Shown piece by piece: positions 47,319 to 58,800 of a DNA stretch of 64,000 nt; the first letter of the stretch is position 1, and each line of letters begins with the position of its first letter. A model generated the notes under the pieces. The model saw nothing but the letters and a program-made list of their open reading frames with translations, ran no database searches and was not told the DNA's origin. Source of the stretch: Adenophora triphylla var. japonica (lineage: Eukaryota > Streptophyta > Magnoliopsida > Asterales > Campanulaceae); the NCBI GenBank assembly GCA_022495995.1, contig JAFEMH010002452.1:276489-340488 (forward strand), read 5' to 3'. The position numbers and the translations under genes are program-made.

Positions 47319-48371
47319 TCAGCAGACACCGAGGTAGCCGGCGACAAGATTTTTATTGGCCAGCTTGGATAGATATTTGAAGTTCAGGTGACTGAGTCTC
47401 TTGTGCCATAGCCAGGAATTCTCACTGATGTTCTTAGCTACAAAACAAACATTAGTAACATTCGAGATATTGTTTAAATCTATAGCATATACGTTACCTT
47501 TTCTATATCCAGTGAGAAGCGTTTCACCTGTAGCAATGTCTTTCACATAGCAGTTGGAAGAATTGAAAACACAATGCATACCTTTGTCGCAAAATTGTGA
47601 AATAGAGAGAAGGTTGTGTTTTAGACCATCCACCAAAGATACCTTCTGTACAATTACTGTACCTCTTTTGATGGATCCTCGACCGATAATTTTACCCTTT
47701 GCGTTGTCACCAAAGACAACTGGAGGACCAGATGCTTCTTCCAGATCGGTTAGGAGATCGGCATGACCAGTCATATGCCTAGAGCATCCACTGTCCATAA
47801 TCCAAACATCCTTACCGGCATCGGTTGAGGCCATTAAGCATTCCTCGCAGAATCGGTCGTACGTTTCCTTCATTGTCTCATTTGGATTCTTCTTGAAGGA
47901 CTCAAACTCAGCAACGCTTTTGTAGAGTCTGTTGTCCTTGGCCACTTGATCTCCTTCAAAGTATCTGAGAAGACTTTGCCATACTTGTTGAGCGGTCTCA
48001 TAGCATTGTACTTGTTTGTACAGTCTGTCATCAAGTCCTGAGGTTATTATGTGCAATGCTTTTCGGTCTAAGGAATCACAAAGTTTGTCATCCTCAGTCC
48101 ATTCTTCACGAGGTTTTGGCACATAAGTTTCATAAACCTCAAAGTCTTGTTCAGACTCTCTATCTGCATGATCCATGAGAGGAGTTTTGGGTGCTCTTGT
48201 TGCAAGATTGATTTTCAGGGGTGTCATTGGACCATCTCTGACTACAGTAGTTAACCTATCATCTATTGAATCCAAGTACCGCATGATTCTGTTTTTCCAT
48301 ACTGGAAATTCGTTATCGTTCAACATGGGAACGGATGTCAAGTTGTATGTTTGCATAATTTTTCCCGCCAT
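47319..48371 (-). CDS. Sirevirus gag-protease-pre-integrase frame, copy B (gag internally deleted)
   Basis: A 350-codon frame starts at the proper gag ATG (48371; MAGKIMQTYNLTSVPMLNDN). The gag_2 domain occupies about residues 15-175. The protease motif MDSGCSRHMTG lies near residue 200, followed by SLVDGLKHNLLSISQFCDKG and the GAG-pre-integrase finger (SWLWHKRLSHLNFKYL). The expected gag C-terminus with its zinc knuckle is missing between DRFCEECLMAS and the protease, exactly as in copy A. Gag would form particles and protease would cleave the polyprotein; without the knuckle, RNA packaging by this copy is doubtful. Confidence 0.88.
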   Translation of the reverse strand: MAGKIMQTYNLTSVPMLNDNEFPVWKNRIMRYLDSIDDRLTTVVRDGPMTPLKINLATRAPKTPLMDHADRESEQDFEVYETYVPKPREEWTEDDKLCDSLDRKALHIITSGLDDRLYKQVQCYETAQQVWQSLLRYFEGDQVAKDNRLYKSVAEFESFKKNPNETMKETYDRFCEECLMASTDAGKDVWIMDSGCSRHMTGHADLLTDLEEASGPPVVFGDNAKGKIIGRGSIKRGTVIVQKVSLVDGLKHNLLSISQFCDKGMHCVFNSSNCYVKDIATGETLLTGYRKGNVYAIDLNNISNVTNVCFVAKNISENSWLWHKRLSHLNFKYLSKLANKNLVAGYLGVC

Positions 48372-48429
48372 TTTGGAATTGGCAATTCAAGCGGTTAAGC
48401 TTGGAAAAAATGATTTTCGAAAATTGCAA

Positions 48430-48441
48430 GCTCTGATACCA
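48430..48441 (-). promoter_or_regulatory. Primer binding site (initiator Met tRNA), copy B
   Basis: The minus strand reads TGGTATCAGAGC, two bases inside LTR 3, identical to copy A. Confidence 0.95.
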
Positions 48442-48443
48442 AT

Positions 48444-49896
48444 TGTTAGGTCCTGAAAGGAGGGAAACAGGCTAGAGGGGGGGGTGAATAGCCTGATTAA
48501 AACTTTTCGCTTAAAAACTCTTAGTCTTGATAAAAGGTTGAAGAAAACACACTTGCTAACCGTTTGATAAGTTTTGCACAGCGGAATAAAGGTTAGGCTA
48601 GGTTTTGAACAGGTTAGGTAGAGTTTTCAAAAGCAGTCCATTAAAAATCCTTATGCAAACATGACAAATTATATTTCCAAGTAAGACAAACAAGTTGAGC
48701 AGTAGGTTGAGTCAATAGGTTGTGACCAGTTGAGAGAATGTCAACCAGTTACAACAACACAAAAATAAACAAACGCACAGAAGAATGACGCATTGTTTGA
48801 AGAGGTTCACAGTGTTAAATAACTGCTACGTCCTCTACCAAGTTTGGTCAGAACTTGGATTTGTGAAAGTGCACTACTATATTAATGGTATCTACCTATT
48901 ACAAGTTGCAAGCCAATGATTGAAGGCTGCCAAACTAAAGGTGACCACTAACGGATCGTGCTACAATAAAGACCTGGTGTTTTCTAGAGATGTGCTCACA
49001 AGTTGAGCTGATTTCTCTAGGGTGTTGTGTGTGAATCAATCAATGTGTTCCAGATGTAATCTAATGAAGGAACACTACACTATTGATTGAGGTGCACAGT
49101 GTATAAGTCCTAACAGAGATGTCTAGTGAATAAGAGGACTGAATTGAATGCCTTGAACTATGGAGTTTTCAGGATGGTAGTTCAGAGCAACTCACTCTCA
49201 AGAATCATAAATGCACCCACCCTCTTCAATGCTCCAGGGAAGCTATTTATAGAGAACTTTGAAAAGGAGCCGTTGTCTTTGAAGAGATTGCAATGATGAC
49301 TTGATCAGGCATGCCTTTGAATTGAAGGATCTTTGCATTAAATGCCTGAGATAGGAGAGAGAAGATTTTTCCTTGAGTGGTTGAAAGGATGTGAGTACTG
49401 GTCATTTTGACAATCTATTTTGAGCTTCGGCAGTAGCCGTAGGAATGTCACTTCAGCGTCTATTCAGCATGCTTGCCTTACCAACTTTAGCTAAGGGGAT
49501 TCTTTGGGTAGTTGGGAGCAATAAATGCTTCGGTTAGGCTAGGCTGAGGAAAGCTTCTTGAGGAAGCCTTAACCGGCAAAGGATAGGATGCAACCTGTGA
49601 AGGTTACATCGGCTAGACAGGCGACCGGTTAGATTGACATAGCGATTAGGAATTCAACAGGTTAGGGTGGCAAACCGAGTAGCTCACAGAAAATATCATG
49701 GGAGCAAATCTTCATACCTTCAAGTCTTCAAGGTCTTGAGAAAATTACATGAAATAAAAACACTGGCACTAGCATTTAAGGGACCTATCATACATAGAAA
49801 AATTCTATTGGGTCTAATTAAAATTAGGGATCCACATTAATGCTTGTTGTGATTGGGTTTAAGCAATTCTAAACCTAAGCATATATTTGACTAACA
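48444..49896 (-). repeat. Sirevirus LTR 3 (5' LTR of copy B)
   Basis: The LTR is 1453 bp with TG...CA ends. It keeps CAG/CTG at nearly all sites where LTR 2 departs from it, in agreement with LTR 1. Its right end abuts satellite array 2 without a direct target duplication. Confidence 0.95.
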
Positions 49897-52800
49897 ATTT
49901 GGCTACTAGTTCCCGGGAGCCCAAAAATGCGTGTACTACCCCCTTTGGGGAATCGGGAAATTTCGTAAATGGTGCTTTTCACAATGAAAACGACCTCTGT
50001 TTCAGCCAAATTTTAGGTGCACGGATCCTTTCAAATTTTCTATAACATTGGTTGAAAAAAGGGGGGTATTTGGCTACTAGTTCGAGGGAGCCCAAAAATG
50101 CGTGTGCTACCCCCTTTGGGGAGTTGGGAAATTTCGTAAATGGTGCTTTTCACAATGAATACGACCTCCATTTGAGCCAAATTTTTGGTGGGCGGATCCT
50201 TTCAAATGTTCTATAAGATTGGTTTAAAAAAGGAGGGTATTTGGCAACTAGTTCGAGGGAGCCCAAAAATGCGTGTGCTACCCCCTTTGGGGAATCGGGA
50301 AATTTCGTAAATGGTGTTTTTCACCATGAAAACAACCTCCGCTTCATCCAAATTTATGGTGGGTGGATCCTTTCAAATGTTCTATAAGATTGGTTGAAAC
50401 AATGAGGGTATTTGGCTACTAGTTCGAGGGAGCCCAAAAATGCGTGTGCTACCCTCTTTGGGGAATCGGGAAATTTCTTAATTGGTGCTTTTCACCATGA
50501 AAACGACCTCCGTTTGAGCCAAATTTTTGGTGGGCGGATCCTTTCAAATGTTCTATAAGATTGGTGGAAAAAAAGAGGGTATTTGGCTACTAGTTCGAGG
50601 GAGCCCAAAAATGCGTGTGCTACCCCCTTTGGGGAATCGGGAAATTTCGTAAATGGTGATTTTCACCATGAAAATGACCTCCGTTTGAGCCAAATTTTTG
50701 GTGGGATGATCCTTTCAAATGTTCTATTGGATTGGTTGAAAAATGGATGGTATTTGGCTACTAGTTCCTGGGAGCCCAAAAATGCGTGTACTACCCCCTT
50801 TGGGGAATCGGGAAATTTCGTAAATGGTGCTTTTCACCATGAAAACGACCTCCGTTTGAGCCAAATTTTTGGTGCACGGATCCTTTCAAATTTTCTATAA
50901 GATTGGTTGAAAAAAGGAGGGTATTTGGCTACTAGTTCGAGGGAGCCCAAAAATGCGTGTGCTACCCCCTTTGGGGAATCGGGAAATTTCGTAAATGGTG
51001 ATTTTCACCATGAAAACGACCTCCGTTTGAGCCAAATTTTTGGTGGGCGGATCCTTTCAAATGTTCTATAAGATTGATTTAAAAAAGGAGGGTATTTGGC
51101 TACTAGTTCGAGGGAGCCCAAAAATGCGTGTGCTACCCCCTTTGGGGAATCAGGAAATTTCGTAAATGGTGGTTTTCACCATGAAAACGACCTCCGTTTG
51201 AGCCAAATTTTTGGTGGGATGATCCTTTCAAATGTTCTATTGGACTGGTTGAAAAATGGATGGTATTTGGCTACTAGTTCCTGGGAGCCCAAAAATGCGT
51301 GTACTACCCCCTTTGGGGAATCGGGAAATTTCGTAAATGGTGCTTTTCACCATGAAAACGACCTCCATTTGAGCCAAATTTTTGGTGGGAGGATCCTTTC
51401 AAATGTTCTATAAGATTGGTTGAAAAATGGAGGGTATTTGGCAACTAGTTCGAGGGAGCAGAAAAATGCGTGTGCTACCCCCTTTGGGGAATCGGGAAAT
51501 TTCGTAAATGGTGATTTTCACCATGAAAACGACCTCCGTTTGAGCCAAATTTTTGGTGGGCGGATCCTTTCAAATATTCTATAAGATTGGTTGAAAAAAG
51601 GAGGGTATTTGGCTACTAGTTCGAGGAATCCCAAAAATGCGTGTGCTACCCCCTTTGGGGAATCAGGAAATTTCGTAAATGGTGATTTTCACCATGAAAA
51701 CGACCTCCGTTTGAGCCAAATTTTTGGTGGGATGATCCTTTCAAATGTTCTATTGGATTGGTTGAAAAATGGATGGTTTTTGGTTACTAGTTCCCGGGAG
51801 CCCAAAAATGCGTGTACTACCCCCTTTGGGGAATCGGGAAATTTCGTAAATGGTGCTTTTCACCCTGAAAACGACCTCCGTTTCAACCAAATTTTTGATG
51901 GGCGGATCCTTTCAAATATTCTATAAGATTGGTTGAAAAAAGGAGGGTATTTGGCTACTAGTTCGAGGAATCCCAAAAATGCGTGTGCTACCCCCTTTGG
52001 GGAATCAGGAAATTTCGTAAATGGTGATTTTCACCATGAAAACGACCTCCGTTTGAGCTAAATTTTTGGTGGGATGATCCGTTCAAATGTTCTATTGGAT
52101 TGGTTGAAAAATGGATGGTATTTGGTTACTAGTTCCCGGGAGCCCAAAAATGCGTGTACTACCCACTTTGGGGAATCGGGAAATTTCGTAAATGGTGCTT
52201 TTCACCCTGAAAATGACCTCCGTTTCAACCAAATTTTTGATGGGCGGATCCTTTCAAATGTTCTATATGATTGGTTGAAAAAGGAGGGTATTTGGCTACT
52301 AGTTCGAGGGAGCCCAAAAATGCGTGTGCTACCCCCTTTGGGGAATCGGGAAATTTCGTAAATGGTGATTTTCACCATGAAAACGACCTCCGTTTGAGCC
52401 AAATTTTTGGTGGGCGGATCCTTTCAAATATTCTATAAGATTGGTTGAAAAAAGGAGGGTATTTGGCTACTAGTTCAAGGAATCCCAAAAATGCGTGTGC
52501 TACCCCCTTTGGGGAATCAGGAAATTTCGTAAATGGTGATTTTCACCATGAAAACGACCTCCGTTTGAGCCAAATTTTTGGTGGGATGATCCTTTCAAAT
52601 GTTCTATTGGATTGGTTGAAAAATGGATGGTATTTGGTTACTAGTTCCCGGGAGCCCAAAAATGCGTGTACTACCCCCTTTGGGGAATCGGGAAATTTCG
52701 TAAATGGTGCTTTTCACCATGAAAACGACCTCCGTTTCAGCCAAATTTTTGGTGCACGGATCCTTTCAAATCTTCTATAAGATTGGTTGAAAAAAGGAGG

Positions 52801-55800
52801 GTATTTGGCTACTAGTTTGAGGGAGCCCAAAAATGCGTGTGCTACCCCCTTTGGGGAATCGGGAAATTTCGTAAATGGTGCTTTTCACCATGAAAACGAC
52901 CTCCATTTGAGCCAAATTTTTGGTGGGTGGATCCTTTCAAATGTTCTATAAGATTGGTTGAAAAAAGGAGGGTATTTGGCAACTAGTTCGAGGGAGCAGA
53001 AAAATGCGTGTGCTACCCCCTTCGGGGAATCGGGAAATTTAGTAAATGGTGATTTTCACCATGAAAACGACCTCCGTTTGAGCCAAATTTTTGGTGGGCG
53101 GATCCTTTCAAATGTTCTATAAGATTGGTTGAAAAAAGGAGGGTATTTGGCTACTAGTTCGAGGGAGCCCAAAAATGCGTGTGCTACCCCCTTTGGGGAA
53201 TCGGGAAATTTCGTAAATGGTGATTTTTACCATGAAAACGACCTCCGTTTGAGCCAAATTTTTAGTGGGATGAGCCTTTCAAATGTTCTATTGGATTGGT
53301 TGAAAAATGGATGGTATTTGGTTACTTGTTCCCGGGAGCCCAAAAATGCGTGTACTACCCCCTTTGGGGAATCGGGAAATTTCGTAAATGGTGCTTTTCA
53401 CCATGAAAATGACCTCCGTTTCAACCAAATTTTTGGTGGGCGGATCCTTTCAAATGTTCTATAATATTGGTTGAAAATAGGAGGGTATTTGGCTACTAGT
53501 TCGAGGGAGCCCAAAAATGCGTGTGCTACCCCCTTTGGGGAATCGGGAAATTTTGTAAATGGTGATTTTCACCATGAAAACGACCTCCGTTTGAACCAAA
53601 TTTTTGGTGGGATGATTCTTTCAAATGTTCTATTGGATTGGTTGAAAAATGGATGATATTTGGCTACTAGTTCCTGGGAGCCCAAAAATGCGTGTACTAC
53701 CCCCTTTGGGGAATCGCGAAATTTCGTAAATGGTGCTTTTCACCCTGAAAACGACCTCCGTATCAACCAAATTTTTGGTGGGCGGATACTTTCAAATGTT
53801 CTATATGATTGGTTGAAAAAAGGAGGGTATTTGGCTACTAGTTCGAGGGAGCCCAAAAATGCGTGTGCTACCCCCTTTGGGGAATCGGGAAATTTCGTAA
53901 ATGGTGTTTTTCACCATGAAAACGACCTCCGTTTGATCCAAATTTATGGTGGGTGGATCCTTTCAAATGTTCTATAAGATTGGTTGAAACAATGAGGGTA
54001 TTTGGCTACTAGTTCGAGGGAGCCCAAAAATGCGTGTGCTACCCCCTTTGGGGAATCGGGAAATTTCGTAAATAGTGCTTTTCACCATGAAAACGACCTC
54101 CGTTTGAGCCAAATTTTTGGTGGGCGGATCCTTTCAAATGTTCTATAAGATTGGTTGAAAAAAGGAGGGTATTTGGCTACTAGTTCGTGGGAGCCCAAAA
54201 ATGCGTGTGCTACCCCCTTTGGGGAATCGGGAAATTTCGTAAATGGTGATTTTCACCATGAAAACGACCTCCGTTTGAGCCAAATTTTTGGTGGGCGGAT
54301 CCTTTCAAATGTTCTATAAGATTGGTTTAAAAAAGGAGGGTATTTGGCTACTAGTTCGAGGGAGCCCAAAAATGCGTGTGCTACCCCCTTTGGGGAATCG
54401 GGAAATTTCGTAAATGGTGCTTTTCACCATGAAAACGACCTCCATTTGAGCCAAATTTTTGGTGGGCGGATCCTTTCAAATGTTCTATAAGATTGGTTGA
54501 AAAATGGAGGGTATTTGGCTACTAGTTCGAGGGAGCCCAAAAATGCGTGTGCTACCCCCTTTGGGGAATCGGAAAATTTCGTAAATGGTGATTTTCACCA
54601 TGAAAACGACCTCCGTTTGAGCCAAATTTTTGGTGGGCGGATCCTTTCAAATATTCTATAAGATTGGTTGAAAAAAGGAGGGTATTTGGCTACTAGTTCG
54701 AGGAATCCCAAAAATGCGTGTGCTACCCCCTTTGGGGAATCGGGAAATTTCGTAAATGGTGATTTTCACCATGAAAACGACCTCCGTTTGAGCCAAATTT
54801 TTGGTGGGATGATCCTTTCAAATGTTCTATTGGATTGGTTGAAAAATGGATGGTATTTGGTTACTAGTTCCCGGGAGCCCAAAAATGCGTGTACTATCCC
54901 CTTTGGGGAATCGGGAAATTTCGTAAATGGTGCTTTTCACCCTGAAAACGACCTCCGTTTCAACCAAATTTTTGATGGGCGGATCCTTTCAAATATTCTA
55001 TAAGATTGGTTGAAAAAAGGAGGGTATTTGGTTACTAGTTCGAGGAATCCCAAAAATGCGTGTGCTACCCCCTTTGGGGAATCGGGAAATTTCGTAAATG
55101 GTGATTTTCACCATGAAAACGACCTCCATTTGAGCCAAATTTTTGATGGGATGATCCGTTCAAATGTTCTATTGGATTGGTTGAAAAATGGATGGTATTT
55201 GGTTACTAGTTCCCGGGAGCCCAAAAATGCGTGTACTACCCACTTTGGGGAATCGGGAAATTTCGTAAATGGTGCTTTTCACCCTGAAAACGACCTCCGT
55301 TTCAACCAAATTTTTGATGGGCGGATCCTTTCAAATGTTCTATAATATTGTTTTAAAAAAGGAGGGTATTTGGCTACTAGTTCGAGGGAGCCCAAAAATG
55401 CGTGTTGTACCCCCTAAAGGGAATCGGGAAATTTCGTAAATGGTGATTTTCACCATGAAAACGACCTCCGTTTGAGCCAAATTTTTGGTGGGCGGATCCT
55501 TTCAAATGTTCTATAAGATTGGTTGAAAAAAGGAGGGTATTTGGCTACTAGTTCGAGGGAGCCTAAAAATGCGTGTGCTACCCCCTTTGGGGAATCGGGA
55601 AATTTCGTAAATGGTGATTTTCACCATGAAAACGACCTCCGTTTGAGCCAAATTTTTGGTGGGATGATCCTTTCAAATGTTCTATTGAATTGGTTGAAAA
55701 ATGGATGGTATTTGGTTACTAGTTCCCGGGAGCCCAAAAATGCGTGTGCTACCCCCTTTGGGGAATCGGGAAATTTCGTAAATGGTGCTTTTCACCATGA

Positions 55801-58800
55801 AAACGACCTCCGTTTCAGCCAAATTTTTGGTGCACGGATCCTTTCAAATTTTCTATAAGATTGGTTGAAAAAAGGAGGGTATTTGGCTACTAGTTCGAGG
55901 GAGCCCAAAAATGCGTGTGCTACCCCCTTTGGGGAATCGGAAAATTTCGTAAATGGTGCTTTTCACCATGAAAACGACCTCCATTTGAGCCAAATTTTTG
56001 GTGGGCGGATCCTTTCAAATGTTCTATAAGATTGGTTGAAAAAAGGAGGGTATTTGGCAACTAGTTCGAGGGAGCCCAAAAATGCGTGTGCTACCCCCTT
56101 CGGGGAATCGGGAAATTTCGTAAATGGTGATTTTCACCATGAAAACGACCTCCGTTTGAGCCAAATATTTGGAGGGCGGATCCTTTCAAATATTCTATAA
56201 GATTGGTTGAAAAAGGAGGGTATTTGGCTACTAGTTCGAGGGAGCCCAAAAATGCGTGTGCTACCCCCTTTGGGGAATCAGGAAATTTCGTAAATGGTGA
56301 TTTTCACCATGAAAACGACCTCCGTTTGAGCCAAATTTTTGGTGGTATGATCCTTTCAAATGTTCTATTGGATTGGTTGAAAAATGGATGGTATTTGGTT
56401 ACTAGTTCCCGGGAGCCCAAAAATGCGTGTACTATCCCCTTTGGGGAATCGGGAAATTTCGTAAATGGTGCTTTTCACCCTGAAAACGACCTCCGTTTCA
56501 ACCAAATTTTTGATGGGCGGATCCTTTCAAATATTCTATAATATTGGTTGAAAAAAGGAGGGTATTTGGCTACTAGTTCGAGGAATCCCAAAAATGCGTG
56601 TGCTACCCCCTTTGGGGAATCGGGAAATTTCGTAAATGGTGATTTTCACCATGAAAACGACCTCCGTTTGAGCCAAATTTTTGATGGGATGATCCTTTCA
56701 AATGTTCTATTGGATTGGTTGAAAAATGGATGGTATTTGGCTACTAGTTAGGGAGCCCAAAAATGCGTGTACTACCCACTTTGGGGAATCGGGAAATTTC
56801 GTAAATGGTGCTTTTCACCCTGAAAACGACCTCCGTTTCAACCAAATTTTTGATGGGCGGATCCTTTCAAATGTTCTATATGATTAGTTGAAAAAAGGAG
56901 GGTATTTGGCTACTAGTTCGAGGGAGCCCAAAAATGCGTGTGCTACCCCCTTTGGGGAATCGGGAAATTTCGTAAATGGTGATTTTCACCATGAAAACGA
57001 CCTCCGTTTGAGCCAAATTTTTGGTGGGCAGATCCTTTCAAATGTTCTATAAGATTGGTTGAAAAAAGGAGGGTATTTGGCTACTAGTTCGAGGGAGCCC
57101 AAAAATGCGTGTGCTACCCCCTTTGGGGAATCGGGAAATTTCGTAAATGGTGATTTTTACCATGAAAACGACCTCCGTTTGAGCCAAATTTTTGGTGGGA
57201 TGAGCCTTTCAAATGTTCTATTGGATTGGTTGAAAAATGGATGGTATTTGGTTACTTGTTCCCGGGAGCCCAAAAATGCGTGTACTACCCCCTTTGGGGA
57301 ATTGGGAAATTTCGTAAATGGTGCTTTTCACCATGAAAATGACCTCCGTTTCAACCAAATTTTTGGTGGGCGGATCCTTTCAAATGTTATATAAGATTGG
57401 TTGAAAATAGGAGGGTATTTGGCTACTAGTTCGAGGGAGCCCAAAAATGCGTGTGCTACCCCCTTTGGGGAATCGGGAAATTTTGTAAATGGCGATTTTC
57501 ACCATGAAAACGACCTCCGTATGAGCCAAATTTTTGGTGGGATGATTCTTTCAAATGTTCTATTGGATTGGTTGAAAAATGGATGATATTTGGCTACTAG
57601 TTCCTGGGAGCCCAAAAATGCGTGTACTACCCCCTTTGGGGAATCGCGAAATTTCGTAAATGGTGCTTTTCACCCTGAAAACGACCTCCGTATCAACCAA
57701 ATTTTTGGTGGGCGGATCCTTTCAAATGTTCTATATTATTGGTAGAAAAAAGGAGTGTATTTGGCTACTAGTTCGAGGGAGCCCAAAAATGCGTGTGCTA
57801 CCCCCTTTGGGGAATCGGGAAATTTCGTAAATGGTGTTTTTCACCTTGAAAACGACCTCCGTTTGATCCAAATTTATGGTGGGTGGATCCTTTCAAATGT
57901 TCTATAAGATTGGTTGAAACAATGAGGGTATTTGGCTACTAGTTCGTGGGAGCCCAAAAATGCATGTGCTACCCTCTTTGGGGAATCGGGAAATTTCGTA
58001 ATTGGTGCTTTTCACCATGAAAACGACCTCCGTTTGAGCCAAATTTTTGGTGGGCGAATCCTTTCAAATGTTCTATGAGATTGGTTGAAAAAAAGAGGGT
58101 ATTTGGCTACTAGTTCGAGGGAGCCCAAAAATGCGTGTGCTACCCCCTTTGGGGAATCGGGAAATTTCGTAAATGGTGATTTTCACCATGAAAACGACCT
58201 CCGTTTGAGCCAAATTTTTGGTGGGATGATCCTTTCAAATGTTCTATTGGATTGGTTGAAAAATGGATGGTATTTTGCTACTAGTTCCTGGGAGCCCAAA
58301 AATGCGTGTACTACCCCCTTTGGGGAATCGAGAAATTTCGTAAATGGTGCTTTTCACCATGAAAACGACCTCCGTTTCAGCCAAATTTTTGGTGCACGGA
58401 TCCTTTCAAATTTTCTATAAGATTGGTTGAAAAAAGGAGGGTATTTGGCTACTAGTTCGAGGGAGCCCAAAAATGCGTGTGCTACCCCCTTTGGGGAATC
58501 GGGAAATTTCGTAAATGGTGATTTTCACCCTGAAAACGACCTCCGTTTCAACCAAATTTTTGATGGGCGGATTCTTTCAAATATTCTATAAGATTGGTTG
58601 AAAAAAGGAGGGTATTTGGCTACTAGTTCGAGCAATCCCAAAAATGCGTGTGCTACCCCCTTTGGGGAATCAGGAAATTTCGTAAATGGTGATTTTCACC
58701 ATGAAAATGACCTCCGTTTGAGCCAAATTTTTGATGGGATGATCCGTTCAAATGTTCTATTGGATTGGTTGAAAAATGGATGGTATTTGGTTACTAGTTC

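Larger units (their letters stand above)
30244..49896 (-). mobile_element. Sirevirus (Ty1/copia) copy B, split by a nested gypsy element
   Basis: On the minus strand the order is 5' LTR (48444-49896), initiator-Met primer binding site, gag-protease, integrase, and RT interrupted at 38433-45681. Then follow the rest of RT-RNase H, spacer, env-like frame, polypurine tract and 3' LTR (30244-31692). Its LTR pair is near-identical outside CAG/CTG sites, as expected of one fairly recent insertion. RT protein segments differ from copy A by only a few residues. Confidence 0.92.

Noticed and set aside
19225..49896. Cytosine deamination of methylated transposons as the explanation for copy differences
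   Set aside because: The changes run from CAG/CTG toward CG-containing strings and often change length, the opposite of the C-to-T transitions deamination produces.
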